From positions 1 through 64,000 of the forward strand of contig NZ_MAMP01000025.1 in assembly GCF_001750285.1 (NCBI RefSeq): 64,000 bases of DNA, read 5' to 3'. This stretch comes from Domibacillus iocasae. GTDB lineage: Bacteria > Bacillota > Bacilli > Bacillales > Domibacillaceae. Positions 25,763 to 34,117 of the stretch are shown here, one piece after another (the stretch's first letter is position 1; every line of letters starts with the position of its first letter). Made by a program: the position numbers and the translations under genes. The notes beneath the pieces were generated by a model. That model ran no database searches. It worked only from the letters and a program-made list of their open reading frames with translations, and had not been told where the DNA came from.

Positions 25763-26794
25763 ATGAACCATTTATTTACGCCTTATACAATTAAAGGGCT
25801 TGAACTGAAAAACCGTGTCGTGATGCCCCCGATGTGTCAATATTCGGTGACTGAAAAAGATGGGATTGCAAATGATTGGCACTATTTCCATTATGTAAGC
25901 CGTGCAATTGGCGGCACCGGTTTTATTATTATTGAAATGACCGATATCGAACCGGACGGCCGTATTACCGATTATGATTTAGGTTTATGGTCAGACGAAC
26001 AAATCCCGGCGCTGAAGCGTATTATTGACGCTATCCATGCCCACGGTGCAAAAGTGGCGATTCAAATCGCACATGCCGGCCGTAAAGCAGAAGATGCGGC
26101 TGAGCCGGTTGCACCATCTGCTATTGCGTTTGATGAAAATTCGAAAACACCAAGAGCTCTTTCAACTGACGAAGTAAAAGGAATGGTAGAGAAATTCCGT
26201 GCTTCTGTCCGCCGCGCTGTCGAAGCGGGCGTAGATGCGATCGAGCTTCATGGGGCACACGGCTACCTCATCCACCAATTCCAGTCGCCGTTTACAAATA
26301 AACGGACGGATGAATATGGACAGGAGTTAACGAAATTCGGCAAAGAAGTCATCGAAGCTGCAAAAAGTGAAATGCCGGCGGATATGCCGCTCATTATGCG
26401 CATATCCGCTAAGGAATACGTTGAAGGCGGATACGGCATCGAGGAAAGCATTGCTTTTTCAAAAGAATATCAGGCGGCGGGTGTCGATATGTTCCACATT
26501 AGTGCAGGCGGTGAAGGACAGATCGCGGCACATGGACGCCCGGGTACGCACGCGGCTTACCAGGTGCCATTGGCACGGGAAATTAAAGAAGCTCTTAACG
26601 TACCAGTAATCGCTGTCGGCCGTTTGGATGAACCTATTCTGGCAAACGCAGTGATCGGCAATGAAGAAGCAGACCTTGTGGCAGTTGGAAGAGGCATGCT
26701 TAGAAATCCATACTGGACGCTTGAAGCGGCAGTGAAGTTAAATAAAGAAGTCGATATTCCGAAGCAGTATGTGAATGGATTTCCAGGGAAATAA
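25763..26794 (+). CDS. namA: NADPH dehydrogenase NamA (Old Yellow Enzyme family, YqjM-like)
   Basis: A 343-residue FMN-dependent ene-reductase of the YqjM subclass that reduces alpha,beta-unsaturated carbonyls and other electrophiles with NADPH. The class-specific Cys25 and Tyr27 (PPMCQYS) sit where YqjM has Cys26 and Tyr28. The substrate-binding pair is in ELHGAHGYLIHQF near 164-167. The phosphate-binding end AVGRGMLRNPYW lies near residue 310. The start at 25763 follows AAAGGAGCTG; an in-frame ATG upstream at 25730 overlaps the operator and has no site. MarR-type control of an electrophile reductase is common. Confidence 0.94.
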   Translation: MNHLFTPYTIKGLELKNRVVMPPMCQYSVTEKDGIANDWHYFHYVSRAIGGTGFIIIEMTDIEPDGRITDYDLGLWSDEQIPALKRIIDAIHAHGAKVAIQIAHAGRKAEDAAEPVAPSAIAFDENSKTPRALSTDEVKGMVEKFRASVRRAVEAGVDAIELHGAHGYLIHQFQSPFTNKRTDEYGQELTKFGKEVIEAAKSEMPADMPLIMRISAKEYVEGGYGIEESIAFSKEYQAAGVDMFHISAGGEGQIAAHGRPGTHAAYQVPLAREIKEALNVPVIAVGRLDEPILANAVIGNEEADLVAVGRGMLRNPYWTLEAAVKLNKEVDIPKQYVNGFPGK

Positions 26795-26813
26795 AAGAGT
26801 TCGCTAAATTGAA

Positions 26814-26866
26814 AATAAGCGTTTGGGCCAGTGAAATAGTAATTAGCCCAAACGCTTATTATTTTG
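26814..26866 (+). terminator. Terminator after namA
   Basis: AATAAGCGTTTGGGC pairs exactly with GCCCAAACGCTTATT across a 17-nt loop, followed by a T-rich run. Confidence 0.88.
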
Positions 26867-26959
26867 CCTTTTTCCATGAGCCACGTCTCTAAAGAGTGAC
26901 CCATATCACAAAAACCAGTTTCATCCCCATTGTGACGGTTTCTTTTGTGTGAGGATCAT

Positions 26960-27125
26960 TTTGGCCTGCTTCTTTTCACGAGAGCCGAAATGGCGGCGGC
27001 GCACGGCTTCGCGTTCCATGTAGCAGGCGCCGAGCTCGTTTCTGCCGCTTTGCGGCTGCACCGATCTCATCTCCACTGGAGTCTGCACCGCACACCCGCC
27101 GCCTCTGCTTTTTCATGAGTGATGT
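26960..27125. repeat. GC-rich intergenic repeat element, type II copy 1
   Basis: This stretch is far GC-richer than its flanks and non-coding. Landmarks are GGCGGCGGCGCACGGCTTCG, TGCCGCTTTGCGGCTGC and ACTGGAGTCTGCACC. The order of a GGCTTCGC-like block, a CGCTTTGCGG-like block and an AGTCTGC block resembles the element at 42465-42600, so the two probably belong to one family. The surrounding gap from 26867 to 27482 holds no other gene I can support. Confidence 0.45.
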
Positions 27126-27482
27126 AAAAAAGCAAGGATGATTTAGTGACAATCGTGGCGCCAATAAAAAGCGGAAACTCCCCAGCTTGAATACGCGCTG
27201 CTCTTCAAAACGACAGACATTCTCTACAAGACCGACCCATTCCTGCAAAAATAAAGTGTAATTTGGAAGAGCTGATCCAGAACAAATCGATGATCGCCCC
27301 TGCATCTATACGAAATGCATTAGCTCAAATAGTCATTGCTTTCTAAAGTAAGAATCTTTGTTCAATTTATATTCATTTAAAATATATGTCAATTATTATA
27401 ATTAAAATAATGAATGGAGATTCACATTTTTTCCTGTACAATGGAATGGAAGCGTTATTATTTTGATGGGAGTGAAGCTGTA

Positions 27483-28268
27483 GTGGAAAACTTTTCTTTA
27501 ATTAACGTAAAGATAATAAAAAGTGTGGCGTATGTAACCATCGAAAATCCGCCGGTGAATGCGCTGAATGAGACGGCACTTCAGGAAATGGAACGGTGTA
27601 TTGATCAGTTAAATAGTGATTCGTCTGTAAAAGCTGTTATTTTAACAGGCACGGGTGCTTTTTTTATTGCCGGGGCAGACATTAAAGAATTCACTCATTT
27701 GTTTGAACAGGAAGAACTCGCGGAACAAGCAGCGTTCAAAGGCCAGGCGCTTTACAATAAAATTGAACAATCTGAAAAACCGATTATTGCGGTTATTAAC
27801 GGCGCGTGCCTTGGCGGCGGGCTGGAGCTGGCGATGAGCTGCCATATGCGGATTGCGGCACATGAAGCGAAACTCGGCCTTCCGGAAACGAAGCTTGGTA
27901 TTATTCCGGGATACGGTGGAACACAGCGTCTTGCCCGGTTAACGAACACAGCGAAAGCGTTGGAACTTATTTTAACCGGCCGGTTTATCGATGGGCGGGA
28001 GGCTGAAAAAATTGGATTGGTAAATCATTCTGTCGATGCGGATCAGCTTCTCCAAAAAGCGGCGGAAATTGCGGAATCTATTACTCAAAAAAGCAGCTTA
28101 TCTGTAAAAGCAGCACTGGAATCTGTTTTAACTGGTATCGACCTGCCGCTTGATGAAGGGCTGGCACTTGAAGCGAAACATTTTGGAAAACTATTTGGTA
28201 CAGAAGATACAAAAGAAGGCGTCAGCGCATTTATTGAAAAACGCCCGGCCGCGTTTAAAGATCGGTAA
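27483..28268 (+). CDS. Enoyl-CoA hydratase/isomerase family protein
   Basis: A 261-residue crotonase-fold protein, probably hydrating enoyl-CoA in fatty-acid or branched-chain breakdown. The oxyanion hole is formed by [10 protein letters not shown] (about residues 60-69) and [14 protein letters not shown] (about 105-118). A Glu in [16 protein letters not shown] supplies a catalytic acid. The GTG at 27483 is chosen because GGGAGTGAAG lies 7-12 nt before it; an ATG frame upstream to 27414 lacks a site and adds residues absent from homologues. It stands alone before the yeeN-like gene. Confidence 0.9.
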   Translation: MENFSLINVKIIKSVAYVTIENPPVNALNETALQEMERCIDQLNSDSSVKAVILTGTGAFFIAGADIKEFTHLFEQEELAEQAAFKGQALYNKIEQSEKPIIAVINGACLGGGLELAMSCHMRIAAHEAKLGLPETKLGIIPGYGGTQRLARLTNTAKALELILTGRFIDGREAEKIGLVNHSVDADQLLQKAAEIAESITQKSSLSVKAALESVLTGIDLPLDEGLALEAKHFGKLFGTEDTKEGVSAFIEKRPAAFKDR

Positions 28269-28341
28269 ACCCGCTTTGTGCCACACACATCGTTTGATGT
28301 ATAATAAATACAGATTGATAAATGGAAAGCGAGTGTTCAAT

Positions 28342-29061
28342 GTGGGACGTAAGTGGAATAATATTAAAGAAAAAAAAGCGTCAAAAGACGCGAATACAAG
28401 CCGCATTTATGCCAAGTTCGGACGTGAAATTTACGTAGCGGCAAAGCAGGGTGAACCGAATCCGGAAAGCAACCAGGCGCTTCGGATGGTGCTTGAACGT
28501 GCAAAAACGTACAGCGTACCGAAAACGATCATTGACCGGGCGATTGAAAAAGCCAAAGGCGGCGCAGAAGAAAACTATGATGAGCTTCGGTATGAAGGAT
28601 TTGGGCCAAGCGGCTCGATGGTGATTGTCGACGCGTTAACAAACAATGTGAACCGGACTGCGTCTGATGTGCGCGCGGCATTTGGAAAAAACGGCGGCAA
28701 CATGGGTGTCAGCGGCTCGGTAGCGTATATGTTTGACGCAACAGCTGTTTTTGGCCTTGAAGGAAAAACAGCGGATGAAGTTCTGGAGCTGTTAATGGAA
28801 GCGGATATTGACGTGCGCGACGTTCTTGAAGAAGAGGAAGCGGTCATCGTTTATGCGGAACCGGATCAATTTCACTCGGTGCAGGAAGCGCTGAAAGAAG
28901 CAGGCGTGACAGAATTTACGGTTGCGGAATTAACGATGCTTGCACAAAATGATGTGACATTATCAGAAGACGATCAGGAACAGTTTGAAAAAATGATCGA
29001 TGCGATTGAAGATTTAGAAGACGTTCAGCAAGTGTATCACAACGTTGATTTAGGGGAGTAA
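28342..29061 (+). CDS. yeeN: YebC/PmpR-family protein YeeN
   Basis: A 239-residue DUF28 protein of the YebC family, whose members act as DNA-binding regulators or as factors that relieve ribosome stalling at proline stretches. The product begins [20 protein letters not shown] and contains [20 protein letters not shown] and [15 protein letters not shown], all near identical to B. subtilis YeeN. The length agrees. The start is a GTG at 28342; this gives the conserved N-terminus although the ribosome binding site (GGAAAGCGAG) is only moderate. An upstream extension to 28150 would overlap the echA gene. Confidence 0.92.
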   Translation: MGRKWNNIKEKKASKDANTSRIYAKFGREIYVAAKQGEPNPESNQALRMVLERAKTYSVPKTIIDRAIEKAKGGAEENYDELRYEGFGPSGSMVIVDALTNNVNRTASDVRAAFGKNGGNMGVSGSVAYMFDATAVFGLEGKTADEVLELLMEADIDVRDVLEEEEAVIVYAEPDQFHSVQEALKEAGVTEFTVAELTMLAQNDVTLSEDDQEQFEKMIDAIEDLEDVQQVYHNVDLGE

Positions 29062-29202
29062 GAGGAGAAGCAGCGCCATATCGGGCAGCTGCTTTTTGCT
29101 TTAGCCAAAAACGCTTTAGTAAGATGAACTGGATTATTTTGGGTTATTCCTGCTATGATTAAAAGAAAGGCTCTTTATTAAAATAGGATGCGGGGATACG
29201 AT

Positions 29203-29829
29203 ATGTTTGATTTTTCTACAATACTGACATTTGTGGCGGTTGTCATTGGCCTGTTTTTAATTCCGGGTCCTGCTGTTTTACTGACAGTGGCGCGGACGAT
29301 TCAAAGCGGACGAAAAGCGGGAATCATTACGGGGCTTGGAATTGCGGCCGGTGATTTTATTCATACCATTTTTGCAGCAGTCGGGCTGTCGGCTGTTTTA
29401 ATGACCTCAGCTTCCGCATTTAACGCTGTGAAGCTGGCCGGTGCGGTTTACTTGTTTTATATAGGTGTCCGCGCGGTATTAACAAAAGCATCAAGTTCGA
29501 AAATGGAAAAAGCATCATCTGCTTCAACGAGCCGCTTATTCAGTCAGGCGATCTTAGCAGAAATGCTGAATCCAAAAACAGCGTTGTTTTTTCTCGCTTT
29601 TTTGCCGCAATTTGTTGATCCGGCGCGCGGGGCATCTATTTTTCAATTTTTGGCGCTGGGTGCCATTTTTGTGTTGCTGGGTATTATTTACACGACAATA
29701 ATTGCACTGGCAATCAATTCGATCAGCCACCGGGCAAAACGTTTTTCCTGGCTGAACCGGGGCGGTAATAAAGTGATTGGCGCCATTTATATCGGTCTTG
29801 GAGTTAAAGTCGCGTTTCAAGGAAGGTAA
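29203..29829 (+). CDS. LysE/RhtB-family amino-acid exporter
   Basis: A 208-residue membrane protein with six helices. The N-terminal LFLIPGPAVLLTVARTIQSG (residues about 17-36) is the family's G-x-x-x-x-P-G-P signature, and AGIITGLGIAAGDFIHTIFA follows. The export substrate (amino acid or homoserine lactone type) cannot be told. The ATG at 29203 follows GCGGGGA; an in-frame ATG at 29188 is less well placed. A strong terminator follows. Confidence 0.9.
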   Translation: MFDFSTILTFVAVVIGLFLIPGPAVLLTVARTIQSGRKAGIITGLGIAAGDFIHTIFAAVGLSAVLMTSASAFNAVKLAGAVYLFYIGVRAVLTKASSSKMEKASSASTSRLFSQAILAEMLNPKTALFFLAFLPQFVDPARGASIFQFLALGAIFVLLGIIYTTIIALAINSISHRAKRFSWLNRGGNKVIGAIYIGLGVKVAFQGR

Positions 29830-29831
29830 CA

Positions 29832-29878
29832 AAAAAAGAGATGTTTTTATGCTTTGGCATAGAATCATCTCTTTTTTT
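29832..29878 (+). terminator. Terminator after the LysE gene
   Basis: AAAAAGAGATGATT-like arms pair (AAAGAGATG with CATCTCTTT) around an imperfect loop, followed by TTTTTTT. Confidence 0.85.
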
Positions 29879-29895
29879 GTAATAGTCTGCTCTGT

Positions 29896-30090
29896 ATGAA
29901 CTACATGGATGTAGAAGAAAAAGAACATGATAAAGATCTTCCTGGCTTTGGCTTGGCTGCTTTTTTCATTATGATTCTACTCGTCTCGATTTTGTTGAAT
30001 AAGGTTTCCGGTGTATTATTAGAAGAAGGAAACATTGGCTGGCTTTGTCGGTTGTGCGGTTGTGCGGTTGTGCTTATTATTGGCTATTAA
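29896..30090 (+). CDS. Possible 64-residue membrane protein with an octamer repeat
   Basis: A 64-codon frame with a charged N-terminus (MDVEEKEHDKD) and one or two membrane helices (GFGLAAFFIMILLVSILLN and a C-terminal helix). The 3' part contains three tandem copies of GGTTGTGC (30049-30072); an eight-base unit changes the frame with each copy, so the end of this protein may differ between strains. No ribosome binding site is seen before the ATG. It lies 15 nt before gntK and could be its leader gene. Function unknown. Confidence 0.35.
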   Translation: MNYMDVEEKEHDKDLPGFGLAAFFIMILLVSILLNKVSGVLLEEGNIGWLCRLCGCAVVLIIGY

Positions 30091-30105
30091 AGAAAGGGTG
30101 TATGG

Positions 30106-31653
30106 ATGATGGGATTTTTATATATGATGGGGATTGATATTGGCACGACGAGCACAAAAGCCGTTATCTTTAAAAAGGACGGGACGTTTGTGCACCGGGC
30201 CGGGGTGGAATATCCGCTCCATACGCCGGAGCCTTCCGCTGCGGAGCAGGATCCGGATGTGATCTTTCGGGCTGCGCTGACGTCGATCCGTACATGTATA
30301 GAAGAAAGCGATGTACCGGAAAAGGATATCGGCTTTCTATCCTTTTCATCCGCCATGCACAGCGTTATTGCGGTGGACGCGGAAGGGCGGCCGCTGACGC
30401 CGTCTATTACGTGGGCAGACAGCCGCAGCACGAAATGGACGGAAAAGCTTAAGAACGAGTGGGATGGACACGAGATTTATATGCGGACAGGGACACCCAT
30501 TCATCCGATGGCGCCTTTATCGAAAATTATTTGGCTTCGCGAAGAATTTCCAGACCTTTTTCGGCAAGCGTTGAAATTTATTTCGATTAAAGAATACATT
30601 TTTTATCGGCTGTTCGGTGACTATCTGATCGATTATTCGATTGCTTCCGCAACAGGAATGTTCAACCTTGAAACACTGGATTGGGATAAAGAAGCGCTGC
30701 GCATCGCTGGTATTGGTGCTGAGCGATTGTCAAAGCCCGTTTCAACAACACATATTGTCCATGGCATCACACCGGGGTTCGCGGTGGAAGCAGGGATTCG
30801 GGCAGACATGCCGGTTGTAATCGGTGCGAGCGATGGGGTGCTCTCGAATCTTGGAACGGGTGCTGTGAAACCAGGTGACGTTGCCATTACAATTGGAACG
30901 AGCGGTGCGATCCGTGCAGTCACAAACAAACCGGTTACCGATCCGAAAGGGCGCATTTTCTGTTATGCACTGACGGAAGATCATTGGGTCATTGGCGGGC
31001 CGGTGAATAACGGCGGCATGATTTTTCGCTGGGTGCGGGATGAATTGGGCGCTGCAGAAACAGAAGCGGCGAAACGTCTTGGAAAAGATCCATATGATAT
31101 GCTGACGGAAATTGCCGCGCGTATCCCGGCGGGAAGCGAAGGTCTCCTGTTCCATCCGTATTTCTCCGGTGAACGGGCGCCGCTTTGGAATGCGGATGCA
31201 CGCGGGTCATTTTTTGGACTCGCGCTGCACCATAAAAAAGAGCATATGATCCGCGCCGTGCTTGAAGGGATTTTGTATAACCTGTATACGGTGCTACTGG
31301 CATTGGAAGAGCTGACAGGCGAGCCACAGCGCATTCTGGCGACCGGCGGCTTTGCGCAGTCTGACTTTTGGCGCCAAATGATGTCCGATGTGTTTGACCA
31401 TCCTGTGATCGTGCCCGAAAGCTTTGAAAGCTCCTGCTTTGGCGCCGTTTTACTCGGCTTGTATGGACTGGGGGAAATTGATTCGCTCGATGTTGCCGCA
31501 GATGCAAGCGGTACTGTGTTTGAGCACGTACCAAATAAAGCGAACAGCGATGTCTATCGCGAATTAATTCCGTCTTTTATCCGGGTTGCCAGATTTTTAG
31601 AGCCGGAATATAAAATAATCGCTGATTTTCAGCGTAAGTTGTCCTCGAAATGA
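30106..31653 (+). CDS. gntK: Gluconokinase (FGGY family) GntK
   Basis: A 515-residue FGGY-family kinase that phosphorylates gluconate to 6-phosphogluconate. Sequence similarity to B. subtilis GntK is close throughout: GIDIGTTSTKAV near residue 9, SFSSAMHSVIAVD near 79, RTGTPIHPMAPLSKI near 127, and ASDGVLSNLGTGAVKPGD near 243. The nucleotide-binding GTSGAIRAV, GGPVNNGGM and ATGGFAQSD follow. The start has AGAAAGGG 7 nt upstream. Unlike the B. subtilis gntRKPZ operon, no gntR, permease gntP or 6-phosphogluconate dehydrogenase is next to it, so gluconate entry must be encoded elsewhere. Confidence 0.93.
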   Translation: MMGFLYMMGIDIGTTSTKAVIFKKDGTFVHRAGVEYPLHTPEPSAAEQDPDVIFRAALTSIRTCIEESDVPEKDIGFLSFSSAMHSVIAVDAEGRPLTPSITWADSRSTKWTEKLKNEWDGHEIYMRTGTPIHPMAPLSKIIWLREEFPDLFRQALKFISIKEYIFYRLFGDYLIDYSIASATGMFNLETLDWDKEALRIAGIGAERLSKPVSTTHIVHGITPGFAVEAGIRADMPVVIGASDGVLSNLGTGAVKPGDVAITIGTSGAIRAVTNKPVTDPKGRIFCYALTEDHWVIGGPVNNGGMIFRWVRDELGAAETEAAKRLGKDPYDMLTEIAARIPAGSEGLLFHPYFSGERAPLWNADARGSFFGLALHHKKEHMIRAVLEGILYNLYTVLLALEELTGEPQRILATGGFAQSDFWRQMMSDVFDHPVIVPESFESSCFGAVLLGLYGLGEIDSLDVAADASGTVFEHVPNKANSDVYRELIPSFIRVARFLEPEYKIIADFQRKLSSK

Positions 31654-31667
31654 GGGCAGCTTTTTTA
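31636..31667 (+). terminator. Terminator at the gntK 3' end
   Basis: AGTTGTCCT pairs with AGGGCAGCT (G-T pairs) around CGAAATG, followed by six T; the stem overlaps the last codons. Confidence 0.75.
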
Positions 31668-31675
31668 TATAAAAA

Positions 31676-31864
31676 ACTGCCTCAGCGATTGAGGCAGTGC
31701 AAAATGTAGACAAAGTCAGAAAGAAGGCTGATTGAAAACGTTTGTCTTTCCAGGAACGCCGCCGTGCGGGAAGCGTTTATGGGTCATGAGCATTCATGCA
31801 AGGCAAGTGACGCCAAAAACGAGCGTTTGTCAACAGCCTGAACTGCCTCAATGAGTGAGACAGT
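31676..31864 (+). repeat. Intergenic repeat type I, copy 1, with flanking duplicated hairpins
   Basis: The core (31705-31838) begins TGTAGACAAAGTCAGAAAG and ends GCGTTTGTCAACAGCC. It is the inverted equivalent of 36528-36671. On each side lies a near-copy of one hairpin: ACTGCCTCAG/CTGAGGCAGT-like at 31676-31698 and ACTGCCTCAATGAGTGAGAC at 31842-31864. The interior holds the blocks TCTTTCCAGGAACGCCGCCG, GGGTCATGAGCAT and AAGGCAAGTGACG. No protein is encoded. Confidence 0.8.
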
Positions 31865-31872
31865 GGTATTAA

Positions 31873-32169
31873 TTATGCATGTTTCCATTGCGTGGATTCG
31901 CCTGATTTTGGGCAGGAAGGGAACGTATCGCCCGGTGCTAATTCCACTCGATCGCCATCTTCGTCAACGTACGTGTCCGTCTCTGTTACTTGATCACCAG
32001 TATTGTGCACGTGAGCAGCGTGGCGCCATGTTGTTGGCTCATTCATATCCGGACAAACCGGAAATTGTTCGCCTTTTTGCAGGTCTACTCTTTTTCCGGC
32101 TGCACAAATATACGTGCCTGTTTCCTGTACCGTTTCATCCGTATGGTGGAGATCATGTGTCGTATTCAT
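31873..32169 (-). CDS. Two-repeat small protein, YjzC-like (98 aa)
   Basis: A 98-residue acidic protein built of two copies of a unit of about 35 residues. Unit one has ETGTYICAAGKRVDLQKGEQ and FPVCPDMNEPTTW; unit two has ETDTYVDEDGDRVELAPGDT and FPSCPKSGESTQW. Each ends in W-(R/K)-H-A. The conserved pattern is G/D-T-Y, a G-D/E-x-F-P-x-C-P turn and a final Trp. It resembles short Bacillus proteins of the YjzC type, but I cannot name a function. The ATG at 32169 follows AAAGGG. A sigma-B-like promoter lies upstream, hinting at a stress gene. Confidence 0.65.
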   Translation of the reverse strand: MNTTHDLHHTDETVQETGTYICAAGKRVDLQKGEQFPVCPDMNEPTTWRHAAHVHNTGDQVTETDTYVDEDGDRVELAPGDTFPSCPKSGESTQWKHA

Positions 32170-32218
32170 GTGAAAAACCCTTTCTTTTTTTAATTTAAAT
32201 GATTGTTGTTAGTCTACA

Positions 32219-32244
32219 TTAGCCGGTAATAGAAAAGTTCAAAC
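32219..32244 (-). promoter_or_regulatory. Candidate sigma-B promoter of the YjzC-like gene
   Basis: On the minus strand GTTTGA (32244-32239), a 14-nt spacer and GGCTAA (32224-32219) resemble the sigma-B consensus, with one mismatch in the -10. Confidence 0.4.
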
Positions 32245-32327
32245 ATTTTTACTCGAAATAAGGCTTTAGAAACGAAAAGGCAGGGAAAGAGAGAAGATAA
32301 CCATTATTTAAAAGGAGGGTCTTTTTT

Positions 32328-32759
32328 ATGGCCAGCCACAGTGCTGCTGCATACTTTAAAAGCATTCATCCCCGTCAAATGATTATGCATACCACAGGGA
32401 AGGACTCAGTATCAAAAATGGATATGACCGTAATAGCAGATTTGAATAAGCGGTATCACTTGCCGGATGAAGTCGTGAATGTTCTCGTCCAGTATATACT
32501 GCTGGCGTCCTTATCATTAAGTCATCCTTCTCTTTTTAAGATTGCCATGCACTGGAGCAGAATGAACGTGGCAACCGCTGAGCAGGCGATGAACCTTGTG
32601 AAAAAAGAACATGCAAAATATAAAACGCTCTGGATGACAGACATTCTTCATTCAAAAAAGAAAACAGGCATTACCGTTGAGATGATTCGAGGGGCCGCCT
32701 ACAGCAATTTAACGAATGAGCAGCTAGGGGCGTATATTCGGGAGTTGTTTTCTCGCTGA
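32328..32759 (+). CDS. Stand-alone DnaB/DnaD C-terminal domain protein
   Basis: A 143-residue protein consisting of little more than a DnaB_2 domain, the helical DNA-binding module of Firmicute replication initiators DnaD and DnaB. Residues about 12-24 (FKSIHPRQMIMHT) match the domain's S-P-x-x-F segment. Then come LPDEVVNVLVQYILLASLSL and IAMHWSRMNVATAEQAMNLV, corresponding to V-I-N-V-L-I-x-Y and W-x-R-x-x-I-x-T-A-x-x-A-M. The N-terminal winged-helix domain of DnaD and DnaB is absent. A strong AAAGGAGGG precedes the start, so it is not a random fragment. Its role, perhaps competing with or assisting DnaB, is unknown. Confidence 0.75.
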   Translation: MASHSAAAYFKSIHPRQMIMHTTGKDSVSKMDMTVIADLNKRYHLPDEVVNVLVQYILLASLSLSHPSLFKIAMHWSRMNVATAEQAMNLVKKEHAKYKTLWMTDILHSKKKTGITVEMIRGAAYSNLTNEQLGAYIRELFSR

Positions 32760-32841
32760 ATGAGGTTCCAATTTTTTAATGATCAAAAGCAGCTGTTCCG
32801 TGTAAAATGAATATATTCCTTATGCGCGGAGGATAAATGAA

Positions 32842-34011
32842 ATGAAACAATCAAAATGGAGTGCATTAAGCTGGATTTCGACTGCGGTTTTATTTGCCTT
32901 AAGCCTTTGGTTCAGCGCCTCAGTCGTTATTGATGAATTAACAAAGGTATGGGGGCTGACGGATGCAGCGAAACCTTGGATATCCGCAGCCGTGCCGGCA
33001 GGGTTTACAGCAGGGGCATTAGCCAGCTCCTATTTTGGCTTGGCAGACCGGTTTAATGCGCGAAAGTTATTTATCGCGTCCGCTTTGGCGGGGGCGCTGC
33101 TCAATAGCATGCTTTTATTTGTAGACAGTGCCTTTCAAGGTGTATCTCTGCGCTTTTTGACCGGTGCGGCACTTGCGGGCGTTTATCCGACCGCTGTGAA
33201 AGTACTGACGCTTTGGTTTCCGAAGCAGCGGGGACTTGCAATCGGCATTGTGATCGGTGCGTTAACGCTCGGTTCGGCACTGCCGCACATGCTTGCGCTG
33301 ATTGTGTCAGACGTAAATTGGAAAATTGTGATTGGTATGAGCTCGGGGTTATCCGCGTTGGCAGCATTGATCATGATCAGTTTTGTAAAAGATGCACCTC
33401 AGCAAGGAACACCGTCTGTTTTTTCATTTAATATGATCAGCAAAGTCGTCCGCAATAAGCCTGTCATGCTGGCGAACTACGGCTACTTTGGCCACATGTG
33501 GGAATTGTATGCGATGTGGACTTGGCTGCCGCTTTTTCTGGCAGCGGGCGGCTTGATGCGCTCGTCCTTGTTTTCCTTTTTAGCGATTGGTCTGGCTGGT
33601 GCGGCTGGCTGTATAGCTGGGGGGTTATTAGCAGACAAAATAGGACGAGGCCGTTTGACGATTTGGTCCATGGGCATTAGCGCTTTTTGCTCAATCTTGA
33701 TTGGGTTTGTGTTTAGGCATTCGACCGTTTTGACAATTATCATTGCGATAATTTGGGGATTTTCCATTATTGCGGATTCCGCCCAGTTTTCCGCGGCAGT
33801 TTCTGAATTTGCAGAAGTAGAATATGTGGGCACTGCATTAACATTCCAAATGAGCATCGGCTTTTTAATTACGATTATATCGATTAACCTTATTTCTTTT
33901 CTGCAGCCTTATATGGGATGGGAAAGAGTCTTTATTATACTGGGCATCGGGCCCATTTTAGGCATGATTTCGATGGCTAAATTTAGACAGTATGAACAAA
34001 GATATCTTTAA
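32842..34011 (+). CDS. MFS transporter (CynX/oxalate-formate-like)
   Basis: A 389-residue major facilitator with about twelve helices. The first part (FALSLWFSASVVIDELTKVW) and the loop 2-3 segment SSYFGLADRFNARKLF place it among organic-anion or cyanate-type MFS proteins, but the substrate is not readable. The start follows GCGGAGGA. It is 82 nt after the DnaB-domain gene with no clear terminator between, so co-transcription is possible though functionally unexpected. Confidence 0.85.
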   Translation: MKQSKWSALSWISTAVLFALSLWFSASVVIDELTKVWGLTDAAKPWISAAVPAGFTAGALASSYFGLADRFNARKLFIASALAGALLNSMLLFVDSAFQGVSLRFLTGAALAGVYPTAVKVLTLWFPKQRGLAIGIVIGALTLGSALPHMLALIVSDVNWKIVIGMSSGLSALAALIMISFVKDAPQQGTPSVFSFNMISKVVRNKPVMLANYGYFGHMWELYAMWTWLPLFLAAGGLMRSSLFSFLAIGLAGAAGCIAGGLLADKIGRGRLTIWSMGISAFCSILIGFVFRHSTVLTIIIAIIWGFSIIADSAQFSAAVSEFAEVEYVGTALTFQMSIGFLITIISINLISFLQPYMGWERVFIILGIGPILGMISMAKFRQYEQRYL

Positions 34012-34117
34012 AGCCACCTGATTTCCGCTTTATTCAATTAATGTTCATTTATGTAATAGATATTGTTTCTTTCCATACGATAAACTAAAAGAAAGCGTTT
34101 TTTTAGGGGAAGATAAA

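Noticed and set aside
26880-27330. Possible genes on the minus strand in the gap after namA
   Set aside because: A frame at 26976-27305 is translated from a GC-rich repeat; residues show no family and there is no start signal.
27414-27482. N-terminal extension of the enoyl-CoA hydratase to 27414
   Set aside because: No ribosome binding site and extra residues unlike any crotonase; GTG at 27483 has GGGAGTGAAG.
28150-28341. N-terminal extension of YeeN overlapping the echA end
   Set aside because: The conserved N-terminus starts at [10 protein letters not shown], which the GTG at 28342 supplies.
30989-31534. 181-codon minus-strand frame inside gntK
   Set aside because: GntK is near identical to known gluconokinases over its full length; the opposite frame is an artefact of codon bias.
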